Assembly: GCF_000309385.1 (NCBI RefSeq)
Contig: NZ_JH976537.1
Span: 4,501,179 to 4,565,178 of the forward strand
DNA: 64,000 nucleotides
Direction of reading: 5' to 3'
Origin: Nodosilinea nodulosa PCC 7104
Lineage (GTDB): Bacteria > Cyanobacteriota > Cyanobacteriia > Phormidesmidales > Phormidesmidaceae
The position numbers were made by a program, and so were the translations under genes. The notes under the pieces were generated by a model. That model was not told the DNA's origin. It saw only the letters and a list, made by a program, of their open reading frames with translations, and did no database searches. Below are positions 33,207 to 40,934 of the stretch, in pieces; within the stretch, counting starts at the first letter, position 1, and the number at the start of each line of letters is the position of its first letter.

Positions 33207-33249
33207 TACCGAACGATCGGTACAAATTCACTGTACTGAACGTTCGGTA
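33207..33249. promoter_or_regulatory. paired TetR operators in the divergent promoter
   Basis: Two 16-bp near-palindromes, TACCGAACGATCGGTA (33207-33222) and TACTGAACGTTCGGTA (33234-33249), are spaced 27 bp centre to centre. They share the consensus TACCGAACGTTCGGTA. A TATAAT -10 (33247-33252) for the TetR gene overlaps the second site. Binding would repress both tetR and the divergent flavoprotein gene. The architecture is clear; the binding protein is inferred from adjacency. Confidence 0.85.
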
Positions 33250-33289
33250 TAATGTCAACAGGATTGGAAAAAATTGGAGTCAGATTCTG

Positions 33290-33847
33290 ATGGCGAAGCA
33301 AACCCCGGCTAAACAGTCCTATGTGCCGCCCCTGCTTGACCTGTTTCGGCAGTACGGCTACGACGGGGTCAGCCTGTCAAAAATTTCTGAGGCCACGGGC
33401 CTGGGCAAAGCCAGTCTCTACCACCACTTCCCCGGCGGCAAGGACGATATGGTGGAGACGGTGCTCGCCGCCCTCGACCAGTGGTTGCAAGACACGGCGG
33501 TGGATGCCCTGGCGGTTGAGGGGGATGCCCTGACCCGGCTGGGGCGCATGGGCGATCGCATTCAATCTGCCTACAGCCACGGCGAAAAGCCCTGTATGCT
33601 AGCGGCGCTGATGCTGGGTTCTGCCAAGGACGACTTTCAGCCCCAGGTGCAGCGGATGTTGCAGCGGTGGATGGGGGCGATCGCCGCCGTTCTCGTCGCC
33701 AGCGGCATGGATGAGACCCTGGCCCAGGAGCGCAGCGAAGACGCCTTGATCGCCATTCAGGGCGCGCTGATTATGGCGCGGGCACTGGACGATCCGGCCG
33801 TATTTGAGCGCACCATGCAGCGATTGCCGGAGCAGCTTTGCGGTTAG
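33290..33847 (+). CDS. TetR-family transcriptional regulator
   Basis: This 185-residue regulator has an N-terminal HTH (about 10-55: YGYDGVSLSKISEATGLGKA then SLYHHFPGGKDDM) and an all-helical ligand domain with a Cys (EKPCMLAALMLGSA) that could sense thiol-reactive compounds. It is similar in style to the AcrR/YcdC branch with a TetR_C domain. GGAG precedes the ATG. It is flanked by the flavoprotein gene (divergent, shared operators) and OsmC (tail to tail, 4-bp overlap), which points to control of a redox-stress set. Confidence 0.9.
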   Translation: MAKQTPAKQSYVPPLLDLFRQYGYDGVSLSKISEATGLGKASLYHHFPGGKDDMVETVLAALDQWLQDTAVDALAVEGDALTRLGRMGDRIQSAYSHGEKPCMLAALMLGSAKDDFQPQVQRMLQRWMGAIAAVLVASGMDETLAQERSEDALIAIQGALIMARALDDPAVFERTMQRLPEQLCG

Positions 33848-34275
33848 CCTTCCCCCGTTCCATGGTCATCTGGGTGGGTTAGCACCGTGTGAATGTTGGC
33901 CCCGGCGCTGATCAGGCGGTGGACCGGGCAGCGATCGCCGATCTCCCGCAGGCGATTGCGCTGCTCGTCGGTCAGATCGCCCACCAGGGTCACGTAGGCC
34001 TTAATCTCCGACTGCCCCTCTGTAGTGGGGCGATCGGCGGGGTGGCTATCGACGGCCACAAAGACATTTTCCAACGGCCACTTTTTGCGCTCGGCGTACA
34101 TTTTAATCGTGATCGCTTTGCAGCTGCCCAGGGCCGCTAGCAGCAGCTCGGTGGGGGTTGGCCCCCGGTCATCGCCGCCCACCGAAGCGGGTTCATCGAC
34201 GGCGAGCTGGAACTGGCGCAGAGCCACGTCTTGGCCGTAGCGCGATCCATTCGACGAAACCTGTACGGAGGCCAT
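33844..34275 (-). CDS. OsmC family peroxide-stress protein
   Basis: This OsmC/Ohr-type protein of about 143 residues has TPTELLLAALGSCKAITIKM with the first redox Cys, and IGDRCPVHRLI with the second. In this family the two Cys reduce organic hydroperoxides using lipoyl or other thiols. The start at 34275 (MASVQ) has AAGGAG 9 bp upstream. Its 3' end overlaps the tetR 3' end by 4 bp. It belongs functionally with the detoxification neighbours. Confidence 0.9.
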   Translation of the reverse strand: MASVQVSSNGSRYGQDVALRQFQLAVDEPASVGGDDRGPTPTELLLAALGSCKAITIKMYAERKKWPLENVFVAVDSHPADRPTTEGQSEIKAYVTLVGDLTDEQRNRLREIGDRCPVHRLISAGANIHTVLTHPDDHGTGEG

Positions 34276-34300
34276 AGCCAATTTCTCCTTGGTAAAGCAC

Positions 34301-34354
34301 CCGGGTTTCTCAGGCTGGGGCAGAGGCTGTGAACTATGCCCAGCAGAAACCCGG
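34301..34354. other. long inverted repeat between OsmC and glgP
   Basis: CCGGGTTTCT (34301-34310) pairs with AGAAACCCGG (34345-34354). The inner arms GCTGGGGCA and TGCCCAGC add about 8 pairs. The right arm itself is part of GAAACCCGGTTTC, a palindrome type I recall as frequent in filamentous cyanobacteria. It may be a repetitive extragenic palindrome or a terminator for glgP readthrough (no T-run seen). Confidence 0.6.
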
Positions 34355-34424
34355 TTTCAGCCCCTGTATCCAGCGTACTGAGCCGCCGGGGCGTCAGTCT
34401 CAGCCCGGCGACCTGGGAACCGGC

Positions 34425-37046
34425 CTAAATTGGTGCCGTCACCCCAGTCACCACGTTGACGGCGGCTGGGTCGGCCCAGAGCACCAGTTTGGGGTCGTAG
34501 GGGCTGTTGAGGTATTGATGGGTGGGCAAAATCCGCAGCGATAGGCCCTGCAAGCCGCTGGCGGTGTACTCCATCTCCAGGGCGTAGAAGCTTCTGCCGC
34601 TGTCATCTTGGCCCTGGTAGGCCATGGTCGTCGCGGCCCCCGAGTGAATTTCGCCATCCACCGAAACTGTGCCCTGGTAAAGCTCGACCAGCACGTCGTC
34701 GGGGGTGAGGGCACCGAGCCGGATGGCGGCGGTGACCTTAAAGGGTTGGTTTACCTGGAGATCAGCGGTGTCGGAAATGGCGACTTCCTCGAAGCGCACC
34801 TCGTACCAGTGGTCGGTAATGCGGGTTTGCCAGGCGGCCAGCTCTTTGCCGGGGCCGTAGTGGCCCGTAGAGAGAGCATGGGCGCGATCGCTGGCGGCAA
34901 AATATCCCTGGCTGGCGTAGTCTTTGACCATGCGGGCGGTGTTGAACTGGGGCGTATTGAGGTAGATGGCCTGCTTCATTTTGGCCACCCAGCCGCGGGG
35001 AATTTCGTCTTTGTCGCGATCGTAGAACAGCGGCACCACCTCTTTTTCCAGAATGTCGTAGAGGGCGTTGGCCTCCACGTCGTCCTGGTAGTCGGGGTCG
35101 TCGTAGTCTTCGCCGTGGCCGATGGGCCAGCCGGTGCGAATGTAGTCGGCCTCATCCCACCAGCCGTCGAGCACGCTGAGGTTGGGTAGGCCGTTCATGG
35201 CCGCCTTCATGCCGCTGGTGCCGCTGGCCTCGCGGGGGCGACGCGGGGTGTTGAGCCACACGTCGCAGCCCGACACCATATCGCGGGCCACGTGGATGTC
35301 GTAGTTGGGCACAAACACGATAGACCCGCTCAGCCCTTCGTCGCGGGTAAAGTGAATGATGCTGCGAATCAGCTCTTTGCCGGGAATGTCTTTGGGGTGG
35401 GCCTTGCCGGCGATCACAAACTGCACCCGGAGCCCTGGGCCATTGACGTCCCCCTGGCCGTTGATAATCTTGCGAATGCGCTCCAGGTCGTATAAGAACA
35501 GGGTGGCCCGTTTGTAGGTGGCAAAGCGGCGGGCAAAGCCAATGGTGAGCACAAACGGGTCGAGGCATTCCTGGGCTGCGCTCAGCTCGCGGGCCGAGCC
35601 GCCGCGATCGACCAGGCTCTTGGCCAGGCGATCGCGCACGGTCACCACCAGGTGCGATCGGCACTGCTCATGGTTGCGCCACAGCTCGTCGTCGGGGATG
35701 GCCTGCACCCGCTTCCACAGCGCTGCGCCGGGGCTAGCCGAAGCCCAGTTGGGGCCAAGGTAGCGATCGTAGAGGGCCTGGGTCGAGCGGGCCACGCAGC
35801 TGCGGGCGTGCACCCCGTTGGTGATGGCGCAGATGGGCACCTCGCTCTCGGGCAGCCCGGTCCACAGATCGCCAAACATAGCGCGGGAAACCTCGGCGTG
35901 CAGCTGGCTGACGCCGTTGATAAACGTCGCCGTCTTAATCGCCAGCACCGCCATGCTAAAAGGGGCCGAAAAGTCCCCCGTATCGGTGCGGCCCAGGGCC
36001 AAAAACTCCGCATCCCCCAGGCCAAACCGCTCGCGGTAGTGGCCCAGGTAGTGCAGCACCTTGTCGGGCGGAAACAGGTCAATTCCGGCGGGGACCGGGG
36101 TGTGGGTCGTAAACATCTGGCTGGCCTGGGCCACTTGCAGGGCTTCGGTAAAGCTCAGCCCCTCTTCCTCCATCAGCACCCGCATCCGCTCCAGGGCCAT
36201 AAAGGCGGAGTGGCCCTCGTTCATGTGGTACGCGGTAGGGGCCAGCCCCAGGGCCTTGAGCATGCGAATGCCGCCAATGCCCAGCATCACCTCCTGGTGA
36301 ATGCGCATGTCGATGTCGCCGCCGTAGAGGCGATCGCAGATGTCCTGGTCGTACTGGTTATTGGGCTCAATGTTGGTGTCGAGCAGGTACAGGGGCACCG
36401 TGCCCACCTGCACCCGCCAGATCCGCGCGTAGACCACCCGACCGGGGTACTCCACTTCGATGCGCAGCTCGTTCCCCGCGCCGTCGCGCTCCAGGTGCAG
36501 GGGCATATTGTAAAAGTCGTTGATGGGGTAGCGCTCCTGCTGCCAGCCGTCGGCGTTGAGGTACTGGGCAAAGTAGCCCTCCTGATAGAGCAGCCCTACC
36601 GCCACCAGGGGCAACCCCAGGTCGCTGGCCGACTTGAGGTGATCGCCAGCCAGCACTCCCAGACCGCCCGAGTACACCGGCATGCAGGTGGTGAGGCCAA
36701 ACTCCATTGAAAAGTAGGCGTAGCACTCGCCGGGTACAGCGGCCTTGCGGTGCTTTTTGTACCAGGTGCGATCGCGCAGATAGTCCTCCAGCCGCTGGGC
36801 CGCCCGATCCATCTGGGCCAGAAACCCTTCATCTTCAGCAATCTCATTCAGCCGCGCCTGGCTAATGGTCCCCAGCATCAGCACCGGGTTGTAGCGGCTC
36901 GACTCCCACAGATCCGCGTCCAGCCGCCGAAACAGGTCTACCATCTCCACATCCCAGTCCCAGTGGAGGTTGTAGGCCAGGGTGCGCAGTGCCTCTAGCC
37001 GCTGGGGCAGGGCAGGCGTAACGTTAAACGTGCGAATGGGGCGCAT
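34425..37046 (-). CDS. glgP: alpha-glucan (glycogen) phosphorylase
   Basis: This enzyme releases glucose-1-phosphate from glycogen with phosphate, using PLP. The 873-residue protein is of the GT35 type with an N-terminal DUF3417 region (TLAYNLHWDWDVEMVDLFRR, WESSRYNPVLML) rather than the E. coli-type N-terminus. Catalytic features are AYFSMEFGL, the YSGGLGVLAGDHLKSASDLG phosphate/glycogen loop, TNGVHARSC and the PLP lysine in EASGTSGMKAAMNG. It mobilises storage glycogen in the dark. It stands alone on the minus strand. Confidence 0.95.
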   Translation of the reverse strand: MRPIRTFNVTPALPQRLEALRTLAYNLHWDWDVEMVDLFRRLDADLWESSRYNPVLMLGTISQARLNEIAEDEGFLAQMDRAAQRLEDYLRDRTWYKKHRKAAVPGECYAYFSMEFGLTTCMPVYSGGLGVLAGDHLKSASDLGLPLVAVGLLYQEGYFAQYLNADGWQQERYPINDFYNMPLHLERDGAGNELRIEVEYPGRVVYARIWRVQVGTVPLYLLDTNIEPNNQYDQDICDRLYGGDIDMRIHQEVMLGIGGIRMLKALGLAPTAYHMNEGHSAFMALERMRVLMEEEGLSFTEALQVAQASQMFTTHTPVPAGIDLFPPDKVLHYLGHYRERFGLGDAEFLALGRTDTGDFSAPFSMAVLAIKTATFINGVSQLHAEVSRAMFGDLWTGLPESEVPICAITNGVHARSCVARSTQALYDRYLGPNWASASPGAALWKRVQAIPDDELWRNHEQCRSHLVVTVRDRLAKSLVDRGGSARELSAAQECLDPFVLTIGFARRFATYKRATLFLYDLERIRKIINGQGDVNGPGLRVQFVIAGKAHPKDIPGKELIRSIIHFTRDEGLSGSIVFVPNYDIHVARDMVSGCDVWLNTPRRPREASGTSGMKAAMNGLPNLSVLDGWWDEADYIRTGWPIGHGEDYDDPDYQDDVEANALYDILEKEVVPLFYDRDKDEIPRGWVAKMKQAIYLNTPQFNTARMVKDYASQGYFAASDRAHALSTGHYGPGKELAAWQTRITDHWYEVRFEEVAISDTADLQVNQPFKVTAAIRLGALTPDDVLVELYQGTVSVDGEIHSGAATTMAYQGQDDSGRSFYALEMEYTASGLQGLSLRILPTHQYLNSPYDPKLVLWADPAAVNVVTGVTAPI

Positions 37047-37279
37047 AGGGAAAGAGCAACAATAACAGCAATTTCGCGGTTTTAGCTAGAGTCATTCTGC
37101 CTTCTATCCACCCCCGAGCTATGGCTTTTAATACTCTCTTCGCCCCCACAAGCCGTTATGTAACCAAATGAGGGATTCTCTCTACCTCTAAGTAATGAGA
37201 TCACTACCTAAGGGCATAGCTTAGAGCGATCGCTTCAGGGAATAATAGACGGGTAAGGAGAAAAAACGCCGTAGAGGAC

Positions 37280-37423
37280 ATGACCATGACGCAGGACAGA
37301 AATACCCAGGGGCGCGGAGCCACCCTAAACAAAGCGGTTCGCCCCGATGTGGAGTTTGATCAGTGGGCCAGTGCCGTGCGACAGCAGATGGTCGCCGCCC
37401 TCAAGCGCCGGGGCAACAGCTAA
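37280..37423 (+). CDS. 47-residue small protein, unknown
   Basis: A short open frame encodes MTMTQDRNTQGRGATLNKAV, then RPDVEFDQWASAVRQQMVAA, then LKRRGNS. GTAGAGGAC lies just before the ATG, and AAGGAG about 20 bp upstream; the in-frame ATG at 37286 is an alternative. The sequence is charged, with an amphipathic helix FDQWASAVRQQMVAALKR, and looks like a real cyanobacterial micro-protein rather than noise. No function is known to me. It is followed by several hairpins. Confidence 0.6.
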   Translation: MTMTQDRNTQGRGATLNKAVRPDVEFDQWASAVRQQMVAALKRRGNS

Positions 37424-37452
37424 GCCGCTCAGGCAAACGATTGGGTTAAGAC

Positions 37453-37579
37453 GGTTCAGGGTTGCCATAAACCCTGAACCAGAACATCAAAGTTTCTTCA
37501 TTATTCAGCCCCTCCCATAGGCCTATCCAAGCCGCTGGTCCCAGCCGGCTATGGGTAGGCCAATAGTCTTGGTAGACTA
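37453..37579 (+). other. structured 3' region with several hairpins
   Basis: First: GGTTCAGGGTT-GCCATA-AACCCTGAACC, a perfect 11-bp stem (37453-37480). Second: two mutually exclusive stems share bases, CCCATAG/CTATGGG (37514-37520 with 37549-37555) and GGCCTATCC/GGGTAGGCC (37520-37528 with 37553-37561). Third: TAGTCT-TGGT-AGACTA (37564-37579). No long T-run follows any of them. The first may end the 47-residue gene; the others precede the next gene by 60-130 bp and could be regulatory RNA. Confidence 0.5.
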
Positions 37580-37641
37580 CAGGTGCACCAGCGCTTCAAT
37601 GCCCCTGTACCCCACCCCGCCAATCCTGTGGCGCCAGCCCC

Positions 37642-37944
37642 GTGGCCACGAAAAAACCGACCGGCAAAAGCGGCAAACCCAGCGAAAGCCCCCTCTCTAC
37701 TCCCGCCAGCTCTGGTCGGGGGTTTAAGGTGCAGGTCTTTTACCTGGCCGCCAGCAGCAGCAACAGCCCCAAGGCCCCGATCAAAGACGCCCTGTGGTTT
37801 GCCACCTACCCCATTATTCCGCGCATTGGCGACTGCGTTTTTAGAGATGGCGTGTACTACCGAGTAGAGCGCGTATTCTTGTACGAAAACCTGGCGGCCG
37901 GATGGTGCGCCGATGTCGAAGTTTCGTTCTATGGCAGACGTTAG
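37642..37944 (+). CDS. conserved-looking hypothetical protein (100 aa)
   Basis: The protein starts at GTG (37642). The N-terminal 28 residues are Lys/Ser/Pro-rich and disordered. The core (FKVQVFYLAASSSNS, DALWFATYPIIPRIGDCVF and RDGVYYRVERVFLYENL) suggests a small beta-barrel with the pattern I-P-R-I-G-D, as in proteins that carry an SH3-like fold. I do not recognise a named family. The conserved-looking core argues that it is real. It sits between the hairpin region and the RNA-binding protein gene. Confidence 0.6.
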   Translation: MATKKPTGKSGKPSESPLSTPASSGRGFKVQVFYLAASSSNSPKAPIKDALWFATYPIIPRIGDCVFRDGVYYRVERVFLYENLAAGWCADVEVSFYGRR

Positions 37945-38199
37945 GGAAGCGTGGATAACCCCTCCCGATTCAGTGTTACAAAACTTATGAAAAGCCCCGA
38001 GGGCAAAGGCTACAGAGGCCGCAGGCGCAGTGTTACAGAAGCATTAATCTTCAGAAGCCTTATGCTAAAGTAAGCGGGTAACATGTTTTGCTTTCGGTAG
38101 GCTGGTTAATCACAGTCTGATCTCAGTTTTCGGGTAATCGGTGTGTACCACTCCGAATCGAACTTGTCTACAATTACATGTCTAAATTGGAGTTGTGCC

Positions 38200-38529
38200 A
38201 TGTCGATTTATGTAGGAAACCTCGCCTACAATGCTACGGAAGGAGACATCACCGAAGTCTTCTCCGAGTACGGAGCCGTTAGCCGAGTAACGGTACCCAC
38301 CGATCGCGAAACTGGCCGTCCTCGCGGCTTTGCCTTCGTTGAAATGGAAAAGGAAGCCGACGAAGACGCCGCCATTGAAGCCCTCGACGGGGCCGAGTGG
38401 ATGGGGCGCGAGCTGCGGGTTAACAAAGCTCGTCCCAAGGAAAAGCGGCCCGGCGGCGGTGGCTCCCGCGGCAACTTCGGCGGCGGCGGCGGCAGAGATG
38501 GCGGCAACCGAGAATTTTCTCGCTGGTAA
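38200..38529 (+). CDS. RRM RNA-binding protein with Gly-rich tail
   Basis: A single RNA recognition motif (1-80) has RNP2 SIYVGNLAYN and RNP1 RGFAFVEM, followed by a Gly/Arg-rich tail (GGGGSRGNFGGGGGRDGG). This is the Rbp family of cyanobacteria, often cold-induced and able to bind mRNA, including transcripts targeted to thylakoids. The ATG at 38200 with TGGAG upstream gives the usual 109 residues. The gap of about 255 bp before it may hold a long leader, as in cold-regulated rbp genes. A terminator-like hairpin follows. Confidence 0.93.
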   Translation: MSIYVGNLAYNATEGDITEVFSEYGAVSRVTVPTDRETGRPRGFAFVEMEKEADEDAAIEALDGAEWMGRELRVNKARPKEKRPGGGGSRGNFGGGGGRDGGNREFSRW

Positions 38530-38558
38530 ATCGTCCACAACAACTGAATTAAATCGCA

Positions 38559-38594
38559 GTGGCAGAGGATGATTATTCTTCTGCCGCTTTGTTA
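38559..38594 (+). terminator. terminator of the RRM gene
   Basis: GTGGCAGA and TCTGCCGC (one U-G pair) form an 8-bp stem around an AT-rich loop, followed by the weak T-stretch TTTGTTAT. It lies about 30 bp after the stop. Confidence 0.6.
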
Positions 38595-38641
38595 TAGGTC
38601 AGCTGCGGAGGCAGCGGTTGTGCTGGCAATAGCGCTTTAGC

Positions 38642-39556
38642 CTAGCGCTTGGCTAAAGGAAATGTCTGCTGCCAAACCACCGCTCGATCGCGATTTAGGC
38701 CAGAGATAACCAGGGCCTTGACGGCATCCAACCCCATGGCAGCCAGGTTTTGATGGGTTAGCAGCGCCCGCACCTCGCCGGCGGCGTCTTCGGGGTTAAT
38801 CACCCGCACCGCCAGCCAGGAGATGTGGAGCTGGCTATCCTGAACCTCTACCTTGGCGGCAATTCCCCGCCGCTTTAGGCGCGCTTCGATCTGCTCGACT
38901 GGGCTGAGCTGGTCGTCTTGACAGGCCGTAGGAGAGGGTCCTGCGGCAGGTGCCGCTTCGGCTTTAGCTGGGGGGTGCTCAATGTACTCTTTTAGCTGGT
39001 AGAACGCCTGCTTCAGGTCTTCTACTTTGGCGCGATCGCCCTCCCGGAGAGCCAGGGCCTTGAGCTTGAAGTAGGTGCCCTCGACCTTTTGCAGCGAGTC
39101 GTCGGGCGCTAGGCCGAGCAGGGCATAGGCATAGGCAGGGGTTCCTGGCGCTGCCGACGGCGCTGAAGACTCAGCACAATCGCCAGGGGCGGCCTCTGCC
39201 ACTGGCGGCTCAGGCTCAGGGAGGGGGGTATTCCCCCGGGGCAGTGGTTTAACCTCAGCGGTGACCGTGTTTAAGGCCACTTCTACTCCCCAACCGGGTT
39301 CCTGGTGTTCTGCCTGGTCTGCATAAATTTGCAGGGCGTTGACCCCCTCTGTCTGAAGTCGATCAATACCCCGGCGCACATAGTCAACGATGGCCGTTTG
39401 GGGGGGAAGGCGATCGCCTGTCAGCCACAGCTGAAGGCAGTCGTCTTGGCGATCGCAGCGCACAGAAATGCCCTGGGGCTGTAAGGCCTGGTTCATCAGC
39501 GCGGCGATCGCAGCCGCATCACCGGCTTTAGCCTGTTCTAGTAGCGTAATCGACAT
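38642..39556 (-). CDS. protein with two related end domains and a degenerate J-like centre
   Basis: The 304-residue soluble protein has an N-terminal domain (1-85: LEQAKAGDAAAIAALMNQAL, GVNALQIYADQ) and a C-terminal domain (about 220-300: EQIEARLKRRGIAAKVEVQD, MGLDAVKALVISGL) that look like the same fold. Between them is a Pro/Ala linker and a helical module YALLGLAPDDSLQKVEGTYF followed by KLKALAL, resembling a DnaJ domain but without the HPD tripeptide. I recall similar cyanobacterial proteins without a known role. It lies alone between the RRM gene and rbgA. Confidence 0.7.
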   Translation of the reverse strand: MSITLLEQAKAGDAAAIAALMNQALQPQGISVRCDRQDDCLQLWLTGDRLPPQTAIVDYVRRGIDRLQTEGVNALQIYADQAEHQEPGWGVEVALNTVTAEVKPLPRGNTPLPEPEPPVAEAAPGDCAESSAPSAAPGTPAYAYALLGLAPDDSLQKVEGTYFKLKALALREGDRAKVEDLKQAFYQLKEYIEHPPAKAEAAPAAGPSPTACQDDQLSPVEQIEARLKRRGIAAKVEVQDSQLHISWLAVRVINPEDAAGEVRALLTHQNLAAMGLDAVKALVISGLNRDRAVVWQQTFPLAKR

Positions 39557-39712
39557 CCGTAAGATAACCTCCGAACCAGCTTCTTTAAGCTAAGGCTACC
39601 CTTTTTGCTCCTAGAATCTGCGATCGCTAACCCACCACTTGAGCAGCTGTTCTCGCCCGACCAGCACCAGCTAAACGAGAAACCACACCGAAGCTTAACA
39701 ACAGCCTATCTC

Positions 39713-40576
39713 CTAAGCTGAGGGCCATTCCAGCACCCACTGGCCCAGCAGCCCGGTACGAAAGTCGTTGAGAAGGCGCTTAGCCGTGCGTTCGGTATTG
39801 TCCTGAAATTTTTGGGCCGCCACCTCAGCCACAAAGTCTTCCCCAGTGCGATTGTCCAGGGTCAGGCCGTAGCGGGCTTGCAGACTAGCTTGATAATCGT
39901 CGGGAGAGTCGGCCTGCTGTAGGCCTTTGAGCAGATCCAAAAACGCGGCCGCCGTGCGCTGGGTATCGTAGGAGGCCTCGCCAATGTCGTCACAGATGGC
40001 GAGTTTTAGCGCAGCGTCCTGATCATCCATCCGGGACGGAATTACCCCTGGGGCATCGAGCAGGTCTAGATCCCCCGAGAGCCGAACCCACCGCAGCTGA
40101 CGGGTAATGCCCGCCCGCCTGGCGCTGGCAACCACCTTGCGGTTGAGCAGTCGGTTGATCAACGCCGACTTTCCTACGTTAGGGAACCCAATCACCACGG
40201 CGCGAACTGGACGAGGCTTCATGCCCCGAGCCAGGCGGCGCTGGTTGACGGCCTCCCCTGCGGTTTGGGCGGCTTTTGCGATCGCCTTTACCCCCTTGCC
40301 CTGCTGGCCATCGGTGAAATAGGGCACCTCCCCCTGCTGGCGAAACCAGCTCTCCCAGGCCGTGCGCGCCTCGGCTGAAATCATGTCGACCCGGTTCAGC
40401 ACCAGCACCCGAGGTTTTTCGCCCACCCAGGTATCGACTTTAGGGTGCCGTGTCGAGACCGGAATGCGGGCATCGCGCACTTCCAGCACCACATCTACCC
40501 GGTTGAGCTGATCGACCAGGGCTTTTTCTGCCTTGGCGATATGGCCGGGGTACCACTGGATTTCGGGGGTGGGCAT
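39713..40576 (-). CDS. rbgA: ribosome biogenesis GTPase RbgA/YlqF
   Basis: This is a circularly permuted GTPase that acts in late 50S subunit assembly. The order of motifs is permuted as expected: G4 LNRVDMIS first, then G1 GFPNVGKSALINRLL, G2 region AGITRQLRWVRL and G3 DAPGVI. The N-terminal IQWYPGHIAKAEKAL is the YlqF signature. I start at the ATG at 40576 (MPTPEIQW, 287 residues); the 39 upstream codons read through a G-rich repeat tract (40573-40630) and are not family-like. Confidence 0.92.
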   Translation of the reverse strand: MPTPEIQWYPGHIAKAEKALVDQLNRVDVVLEVRDARIPVSTRHPKVDTWVGEKPRVLVLNRVDMISAEARTAWESWFRQQGEVPYFTDGQQGKGVKAIAKAAQTAGEAVNQRRLARGMKPRPVRAVVIGFPNVGKSALINRLLNRKVVASARRAGITRQLRWVRLSGDLDLLDAPGVIPSRMDDQDAALKLAICDDIGEASYDTQRTAAAFLDLLKGLQQADSPDDYQASLQARYGLTLDNRTGEDFVAEVAAQKFQDNTERTAKRLLNDFRTGLLGQWVLEWPSA

Positions 40577-40761
40577 GGGGTGGTGGGTGAGGGGTGGGCG
40601 GGTGGATGAGTGGGCGGGTGGAGGGGTGGTGGTAAGGCTCTTTAGCAATCGTAGGGTGCATAACGCTAAAAGGCGAGGATCAGGCCAACGCACAGCAATG
40701 CATTAGTTCAAGAAACTCCACAGTAAAGCTGGGCAAAGCTGGCGATAAATATAGCCTTCGT

Positions 40762-40862
40762 CACGTTAGTTAAGACATCCAGAAACTCTATGAACGTTCA
40801 AACGTTTTGATCGTTCAGTTCATAGGAGACATGTCTTAACCAGACTGGTCACAGCTATACGT
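40762..40862 (+). repeat. dispersed hairpin repeat, copy 4
   Basis: It reads TTCGTCACGTTAGTTAAGAC, a core with GAACGTTCAAACG, and then TGTCTTAACCAGACTGG and ACAGCTATA. Both arms carry A/T where copy 1 carries G/C (AAGACA with TGTCTT versus AGGACA with TGTCCT), so pairing is kept. It is intergenic between rbgA and padR. Confidence 0.85.
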
Positions 40863-40934
40863 TGCTCAGGAAGTTCGCCAGCCAGGCCGTTTTACGGGTC
40901 GGGGTTAGGGATGGATGCCTTCGCCTGGTTTTGC

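Noticed and set aside
35642-36710. Long plus-strand frames inside glgP
   Set aside because: They mirror the GC-rich codon pattern of glgP on the other strand and have no domain or start signal.
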